A stretch of DNA of 64,000 bases from Rhizobacter sp. AJA081-3 (GTDB lineage: Bacteria; Pseudomonadota; Gammaproteobacteria; Burkholderiales; Burkholderiaceae_C), in contig NZ_CP059067.1 in NCBI RefSeq assembly GCF_017795745.1, forward strand, positions 4,712,001 to 4,776,000, written 5' to 3'. Under the pieces are notes generated by a model, which was given only the letters and a program-made list of their open reading frames with translations, ran no database searches and was not told the origin of the DNA. A program made the position numbers and the translations under genes. Below, piece by piece: positions 59,685-64,000 of this stretch; the first letter of the stretch is position 1, and the number at the start of each line of letters is the position of its first letter.

Positions 59685-60188
59685 CTAGAACGGGATGTCG
59701 TCGTCCATGTTGTCGAAGCCGGTGGCCGGCTTCGATGCGGGCTTGCTGGCGGCAGGTCGCGCGGCCGGCGCCTGGCGTTGCCCGCCACCACCACCGCCGC
59801 CGCCGTGCTCTTCACCGCGGTCGTCGCCGCCGCCACCGCCGCCGCCCATGCCTTCACGGCCGCCGAGCATCTGCATCTCGGTGGCGATGACTTCGGTGGT
59901 GTACTGCTCCTTGCCTTCCTTGTCGGTCCACTTGCGCGTCTTCAGGCGGCCCTCGACGTAGACCGAGCGGCCCTTCTTCAGGTACTCGCCGGCGATCTCG
60001 GCCAGCGGTCGTTAGAAGACCACCCGGTGCCATTCGGTCTCTTCCTGCTTGTCGCCGGATTCCTTGTTCTTCCACTGCCGCGTGGTGGCCACGCTGACAT
60101 TGCATACCGCGTTGCCGTTGGGCGTGTAGCGCACCTCGGGGTCGCGGCCGAGGTTGCCGATGATCTGGACTTTGTTCAACGAGGCCAT
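59685..60188 (-). pseudogene. ssb: Single-stranded DNA-binding protein gene with an in-frame TAA at codon 59
   Basis: The frame reads [20 protein letters not shown], then [20 protein letters not shown] and [10 protein letters not shown], then TAA (60014-60012), then [40 protein letters not shown] and the acidic tip DDDIPF. The total of 168 codons and the OB-fold match SSB. Around the stop the bases are TTC TAA CGA CCG CTG; removing the second A of TAA and adding a C restores VVFYDRLAEIA. Such a pair of offset single-base changes suggests sequence error or a recent broken copy. SSB is essential, so a real disruption needs another ssb elsewhere. Confidence 0.88.
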
Positions 60189-60265
60189 GCTGCGCTCTCC
60201 GCTGGGGAAATAGGGTGTTCGGGGCTGGTGTGCCGCGATTATCGCCCTGCGTGCCCCGCCGCACC

Positions 60266-60294
60266 CTCCCCCGGCACGGGGCTCCGCGGGGGAG
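60266..60294 (-). terminator. Hairpin downstream of the histidine kinase gene
   Basis: Arms CTCCCCCG and CGGGGGAG pair around 13 bases, 18 bases after the kinase stop on the minus strand. No U-tract follows. It probably ends the two-component transcript, just before the ssb leader. Confidence 0.4.
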
Positions 60295-60311
60295 TCGCCA
60301 GCTTCCCCCGA

Positions 60312-61601
60312 TCAGGGGTGCCGCGGCAGCCGCACGCTGACGACGTGGCGGCCGTCGCGCCGCGCGAAATCCAGCTTGCCGCCCATTCGCGCGACCACCC
60401 GCGCCACGATCGCCAGGCCCAGGCCGGTGCCCGGCGTACCGCGCGCCGCGTCGCCGCGGGCGAAAGCCTGCAGCAGGCCCTCGCGCTGCGCCTGCGGCAC
60501 GCCAGCGCCGGCGTCGCTGACCTCGATCAGCGCCGAGTCGCCTTCCTCGCGCACCAGCAGTTGCACCGGCGGCTTGCCGTGCTTGAAGGCGTTGTCGAGC
60601 AGGTTGGCGACGAGCCGCTCGACCAGCAGCGGGTGGCTGCGCACCAGCATCAGCGTGGGCGGGGCGTCGACCTGCAGTTCGGCCGCGCCGTGGCCGGTGG
60701 CCCCGGCGGCGGCGCGGGCCAGCGCGGCCAGGTCGGCGTTCTGGTCGAGCGAGAGTTCGCCGGCGCGCACATGATCGAGAAAGCTCTCGATCAACCGGTC
60801 GGCCACCTGGGTGTTGCGCACGATCGCCTCGCGCCAGTGCGCCGAGTCGGGCTCCTCGGGCAGCAGCCCGGCGGCCATGCGGATGCGCGCCAGCGGGCTG
60901 CGCAGGTCGTGCGACACGCCAGCCAGCAGGAGTGCGCGCTCGCGTTCGTGGCGCTCGAAGCGCTGCAGCAGTTCGTCATAGGCGGACTCGATGGCGGCGA
61001 GCTCGGGCGAGGCGCCATCGATGGGTGCGGCAGTGCGCGTGGGTTCGCCGGGCCGCTGCGACTGCATGCGAGCGCGCAGCTCCTCCAGCGGCCGGGTCAG
61101 CCGGCGCGTGAAGTACCAGCTCACCGCCACCAGCAGCAGCGCGCTGATCAGCACCGCCAGCAGCAGGCGGCCGGGGATCCGCGGCAGCAGCGCGATGTCG
61201 GTCAGGCCGAACCAGCGCAGGGCGCCGTCGGCCGTGCGCAGCTGCAGCCACAGCACGGCACCGCCGGCACCGCGGGCGATCACCGCGTCCTGCACCTTGA
61301 GGCCCCGGCGTGCGAGTTCGTCGTCCAGCGCGGCCATGCGCGGCGCGCCCACCGGTGCGCGCCAGGCCGGCGAAGGCCGTTTGTCGCTTCGCAGCAGCTC
61401 GCGAGGCACGGCAGGCATCGGCCCGTCGGCACCCACCGCCTGGCGCAGCGCCGGGGCCCAGCGCTCGGCCACCAGCCGTGCCACCGCAACGTTGCGCTCC
61501 ACGTAGACCAGCACGCCGAACACGACCAGCAACGCGATGGCCACCAAGACCTGCAGCAGCAGCAGGCGCGCGAACAGGCTGTCGAAACGCGGCAGCTTCA
61601 C
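60312..61601 (-). CDS. Sensor histidine kinase, OmpR-partner type
   Basis: A 429-residue inner-membrane kinase. Helix 1 is about residues 12-34 (ARLLLLQVLVAIALLVVFGV) and helix 2 about 142-163, with a 105-residue periplasmic loop between. A short HAMP follows (RRLTRPLEELRARMQ). The phosphoacceptor is His231 in AGVSHDLRSPLARI. The ATPase part has VERLVANLLDNAFKHGK (N box), SDAGAGVP (G1) and PGTGLGLAIVARVV (G2). It resembles EnvZ/RstB-type kinases in length and plan. It pairs with the response regulator encoded 18 bases upstream on the same transcript; its signal is unknown. Confidence 0.94.
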   Translation of the reverse strand: MKLPRFDSLFARLLLLQVLVAIALLVVFGVLVYVERNVAVARLVAERWAPALRQAVGADGPMPAVPRELLRSDKRPSPAWRAPVGAPRMAALDDELARRGLKVQDAVIARGAGGAVLWLQLRTADGALRWFGLTDIALLPRIPGRLLLAVLISALLLVAVSWYFTRRLTRPLEELRARMQSQRPGEPTRTAAPIDGASPELAAIESAYDELLQRFERHERERALLLAGVSHDLRSPLARIRMAAGLLPEEPDSAHWREAIVRNTQVADRLIESFLDHVRAGELSLDQNADLAALARAAAGATGHGAAELQVDAPPTLMLVRSHPLLVERLVANLLDNAFKHGKPPVQLLVREEGDSALIEVSDAGAGVPQAQREGLLQAFARGDAARGTPGTGLGLAIVARVVARMGGKLDFARRDGRHVVSVRLPRHP

Positions 61602-61619
61602 GATGCGCCCGGTGCCCGC

Positions 61620-62312
61620 TCAGCGGGGCACGAAGACATAACCCTCGCCGCGCACGGTGTCGATCCAGTCCTTGCCGGGGCTGGCCTCACGGAGCTTGCG
61701 GCGCAGCCGCGCCACCTGCACGTCGACAGTGCGGTCCAGCGGCTTGTAGCTGCCGGCCTGCACCGCCTCGCTGAGCGCCTCGCGCGACAGCGCCTGCCCC
61801 GGCGCGCGCGCCAGTGCAGCGAGCAGCTTGTATTCGACACTGGTCAGCGCCACCGCGCGTTCATCGGCCAGCACCTCGCGCCGGAGCATGTCGATGCGAA
61901 GGCCCTCGAAGCGCAGCAGCGCGCCGTCGCTGCGGCCCGGCGCCTGGCGGCGCAGCAAGGCGCGCACGCGCGCCACCAGCTCACGCGGCTCGAAGGGCTT
62001 GGAGAGATAGTCGTCGGCACCGATCTCCAGGCCGAGCACGCGGTCCATCGGATCGCCGCGCGCGGTGAACATCACCAGCCCCAGGCCGGGCTGCGCAGCG
62101 CGCCAGCGGCGGCACAGGTCGTAACCGTTGGCGTCGGGCAGCATGACGTCGAGCAGCACCGCGTCGGGGCGCTGCTCGGCCAGTGCCCGTTCGCCGTCGC
62201 CGCCGGTCAGCACCGCATGCACCGCCCAGCCCTCGCGGCCCAGCAGCTCGGCGACCATCGCCGACAGCTCGGCGTCGTCGTCGACGATCAGGACCAGCGG
62301 TTTGGCACTCAT
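61620..62312 (-). CDS. OmpR-family response regulator
   Basis: A 230-residue regulator. The receiver domain has Asp cluster VLIVDDDAEL near residues 9-13, phosphoacceptor Asp55 in AVLLDVMLPDANG, Thr in VMFTARGDP, and Lys in YLSKPFEPREL. The winged-helix output has RREVLADERAVALTSVEYKL, RAPGQALSREALSEAVQ and DRTVDVQVARLRRKLREAS. It is the first gene of the two-component operon and is divergent from a Cys-rich secreted-protein gene, 136 bases away, which may be its target. ATG 62312 fits. Confidence 0.95.
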   Translation of the reverse strand: MSAKPLVLIVDDDAELSAMVAELLGREGWAVHAVLTGGDGERALAEQRPDAVLLDVMLPDANGYDLCRRWRAAQPGLGLVMFTARGDPMDRVLGLEIGADDYLSKPFEPRELVARVRALLRRQAPGRSDGALLRFEGLRIDMLRREVLADERAVALTSVEYKLLAALARAPGQALSREALSEAVQAGSYKPLDRTVDVQVARLRRKLREASPGKDWIDTVRGEGYVFVPR

Positions 62313-62448
62313 GCGGCGGCAGTGTAGGGCGCGGAAACATCCTGTTCCCTTGCATTGCAGAACTGTCGCAATTCGTCGCGCCGCATGTGCTTCCATCGTG
62401 TCACGTGGCGCGTTCAATGGACACCTGCCACTGCACGAGGAACCAAAC

Positions 62449-62784
62449 ATGCGATTGCCACCCCAACTGCTGGCCGCGCTGGGACTGCTGATCGGCGCAT
62501 CGGCCGTGTTTGCCGCCGATGCACCCGCCGGCACCTGCCGCGACGACGCGAAGAAGCATTGCGCCTCGGTGCAGCCGGGCGGCGGACGTCTGATGACTTG
62601 CCTGAAGGACAAGCAGTCCGAGTTGTCCTCCGCCTGCCAGGCGGCGCTGCCGGTGATGGAGCGCTGCGCGCAGGAAGTGAAGTCCGCCTGCGGCACGTCC
62701 GGCAAGCGCGGCATGCGCGAATGCCTGCGCAGCCAGTCCGACAAGATCAGCCCCGAATGCCGCAGCCTCGCGCCCCAGCGCTGA
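62449..62784 (+). CDS. Secreted Cys-rich repeat protein
   Basis: A 111-residue protein with a signal peptide (LLAALGLLIGASAVFAADA, ends near residue 23). The mature part has six or more cysteines in the pattern of Cys-rich (GLG1/ESL-1-type) repeats: CRDDAKKHCASVQPGGGRLM, TCLKDKQSELSSACQAALPV, ERCAQEVKSACGTSGKRGMR and ECLRSQSDKISPECRSL. Such proteins appear next to two-component systems in several betaproteobacteria; function is unknown. ATG 62449 has GAGGA upstream. It is divergent from the response regulator gene. Confidence 0.88.
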   Translation: MRLPPQLLAALGLLIGASAVFAADAPAGTCRDDAKKHCASVQPGGGRLMTCLKDKQSELSSACQAALPVMERCAQEVKSACGTSGKRGMRECLRSQSDKISPECRSLAPQR

Positions 62785-62825
62785 GGCCCCGGTTCATCCC
62801 ACCCCTCTTTTCTCAGGAGTCCGAT

Positions 62826-63764
62826 ATGAAGAAGAACGCAAACGCCCGCCTCGCCCTGATCCCTGCCGCCGCCTTGCTGGCGCTGCTGGCTGCCTGCGGT
62901 GGCGGCGGCGACGACGCCGGCACGCCCGTCACCGGCGTGACCGAATCGCAGGCGCAGGCGATGAGCGCCAACAGTGCCGTCGTGCCCAGCGAGACCACCG
63001 ATGCTGCGACGACGCTGCTCAGCACCACGCAAGCGGTGGTGGCCGGCGGCACGGCGAGCCAGACCTACAACTGCGTCGGCGGCGGCACGGCGATGTTCAC
63101 CGCCACCGGCGGCAGCCTGGGCAGCCTGACCAACGGGCAGCTCGACGCCGGCGAGATCTACAGCGTGACCTACACCAACTGCGTCGGCAGCGCGGGCGCG
63201 GCCAGCCTGAACGGCAGCGCGACGCTGACGGTGGTGTCGGCCGCGGCCGGCGCGGTGGAAGTGACCACGAGCACCAGCGGCATCGTCATCACGCTGCCGC
63301 AGCGCGTGCTGACGCTCAACGGCACCTCCACGCTGTCGCAGACGGTGGTGACCAGCGGCGCCAGCACCACGACGACCAACCACTGGACCTCGCCGCAAAT
63401 CGTGGTGACCAGCCAGCGCAATGCGCGCAACAGCACCTTCACGCTGACCGGCATCGACATCACCCGCAGCATCACCACCACCAACGGCGTGATCAGCGCG
63501 CGCAGCAGCAGCGGTACGCACACGATGAATGCGGTGCTGCCCAATGGCAACTGGACCGTCACCACCGCCACCAACGGCACGGTGAGCTTCGACGCCAACG
63601 GCGTGCCGACGCAGGGCGCCTGGACGATCACCCTGCCGAACAACCGCATTGGCGTGAGCGTGGTGCCCGGCACGCTGACCGTGACGGTGGACTTCGGCGC
63701 CGACGGCTCGATCGACCGCACCTACACCTTCACCAGCGCGACGATCGGCGCCGAGGCGGGCTGA
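62826..63764 (+). CDS. Secreted lipoprotein of unknown function, Ser/Thr-rich
   Basis: A 312-residue protein. The signal ends LLALLAACGGGGDDAG, with a lipobox LAAC, so it should be a membrane lipoprotein. The mature part is rich in Thr, Ser and Val, with repeated strands such as LTLNGTSTLSQTVVTSGAST, FTLTGIDITRSITTTNGVIS and SFDANGVPTQGAWTITLPNN, a beta-rich fold resembling surface adhesins. One pair of cysteines (YNCVGGG and YTNCVGS) may be bonded. No family is recognised. It begins 41 bases after the Cys-rich gene and may share its transcript. Confidence 0.82.
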   Translation: MKKNANARLALIPAAALLALLAACGGGGDDAGTPVTGVTESQAQAMSANSAVVPSETTDAATTLLSTTQAVVAGGTASQTYNCVGGGTAMFTATGGSLGSLTNGQLDAGEIYSVTYTNCVGSAGAASLNGSATLTVVSAAAGAVEVTTSTSGIVITLPQRVLTLNGTSTLSQTVVTSGASTTTTNHWTSPQIVVTSQRNARNSTFTLTGIDITRSITTTNGVISARSSSGTHTMNAVLPNGNWTVTTATNGTVSFDANGVPTQGAWTITLPNNRIGVSVVPGTLTVTVDFGADGSIDRTYTFTSATIGAEAG

Positions 63765-63820
63765 TCGATCCAGGCCCGGGAGCGGGCTGCGACAATCGCG
63801 GCTCACTCCCGCCGCCTGCC

Positions 63821-64000
63821 GTGCCCGTCTCCGAAGCCACCCCGACTGCCCCCACTGCCAGCACCACCGGCGGCGCGCCGCTGGCGATCCTGCAGCAGGT
63901 GTTCGGCTACCCCGCCTTCCGCGGCCAGCAGCAGGACATCATCCAGCACGTCAGCGCCGGCGGCGACGCGCTGGTGCTCATGCCCACCGGCGGCGGCAAG
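63821..64000 (+). CDS. recQ: RecQ DNA helicase, N-terminal part (truncated by window edge)
   Basis: Only 60 codons lie in the window. The GTG at 63821 gives a low-complexity start (VPVSEATPTAPTAS) and then the helicase core: LQQVFGYPAFRGQQQDIIQH and DALVLMPTGGGK, which holds the Walker A motif of RecQ. RecQ unwinds recombination intermediates in the RecF pathway. The start could be slightly different, and the catalytic DExH box and zinc domain are beyond the window. Gap 63765-63820 has a GACAATCG stretch that might be a -10 element. Confidence 0.88.
   Translation, partial: MPVSEATPTAPTASTTGGAPLAILQQVFGYPAFRGQQQDIIQHVSAGGDALVLMPTGGGK

Noticed and set aside
59637-62327. 896-codon open frame on the plus strand across ssb, histidine kinase and response regulator
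   Set aside because: It is antisense to three recognisable genes and has shadow-like composition.

Overview
The window is GC-rich chromosomal DNA with tightly packed genes, many overlapping by ATGA or GTGA. Gene content (lptA-lptB-rpoN, pntA-pntB, TRAP transporter, GGDEF/EAL protein, MtoX-SCO-MauG cluster) points to a betaproteobacterium of the order Burkholderiales, probably near Rubrivivax, Leptothrix or Methylibium. That placement is inferred from gene content and base composition, not from a database search. I saw no rRNA, tRNA, CRISPR array, insertion sequence or prophage, and no gene-free stretch above 300 bases.

Layout. 1-6.6 kb: the 5' end of an alkyltransferase gene, a small eRF1-like protein, an operon of L-2-haloacid dehalogenase and malate synthase G divergent from a LysR regulator, a PsiF-repeat protein, and a Ser/Thr kinase with a cyclic-nucleotide-binding domain. 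6.7-14.2 kb: housekeeping genes argS, a SPOR-domain protein, dsbA, lptA, lptB, rpoN and a THUMP RNA methyltransferase. 14.2-20.4 kb, minus strand: DUF4399 and YidB-like proteins, an MFS permease, rsmE, a membrane protein, mtnN and fadD.

20.6-28.6 kb is sugar-acid locus A: GntR regulator, L-idonate/L-gulonate-type dehydrogenase, DctPQM TRAP transporter, SDR, fumarylacetoacetase-fold hydrolase and UxaA-type dehydratase. 28.7-34.9 kb is unrelated: a DUF4864 protein, an NMT1-type ABC transporter with an amidohydrolase, a small membrane protein, CreA and an AHSA1 protein. 35.0-39.6 kb is sugar-acid locus B: D-mannonate dehydratase, fructuronate reductase-type dehydrogenase, Ldh-type oxidoreductase and KDG kinase. 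The two loci share an operator-like element whose 11-base core is present in opposite orientations, so the GntR protein of locus A probably controls both. Locus A looks like a non-phosphorylating (diketo-acid hydrolase) route and locus B like the phosphorylating KDG route.

39.7-43.9 kb: a transmembrane Ser/Thr kinase convergent with an ECF sigma factor, then two secreted proteins. 43.9-50.6 kb: pntB-pntA, Nudix hydrolase, a MaoC-like hydratase, mnmA, and a CAP-domain lipoprotein with a hexanucleotide tandem repeat. 50.8-55.0 kb: a cupredoxin-like protein overlapping a GGDEF/EAL protein, then OsmC and PaiB-type proteins. 55.0-59.6 kb: a putative methanethiol oxidase operon (mtoX, SCO, mauG-like) divergent from a Fis-type AAA+ regulator whose GAFTGA and Walker B motifs are altered. 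59.7-64 kb: an ssb gene carrying an in-frame stop, a two-component system, a Cys-rich secreted protein, a lipoprotein and the 5' end of recQ.
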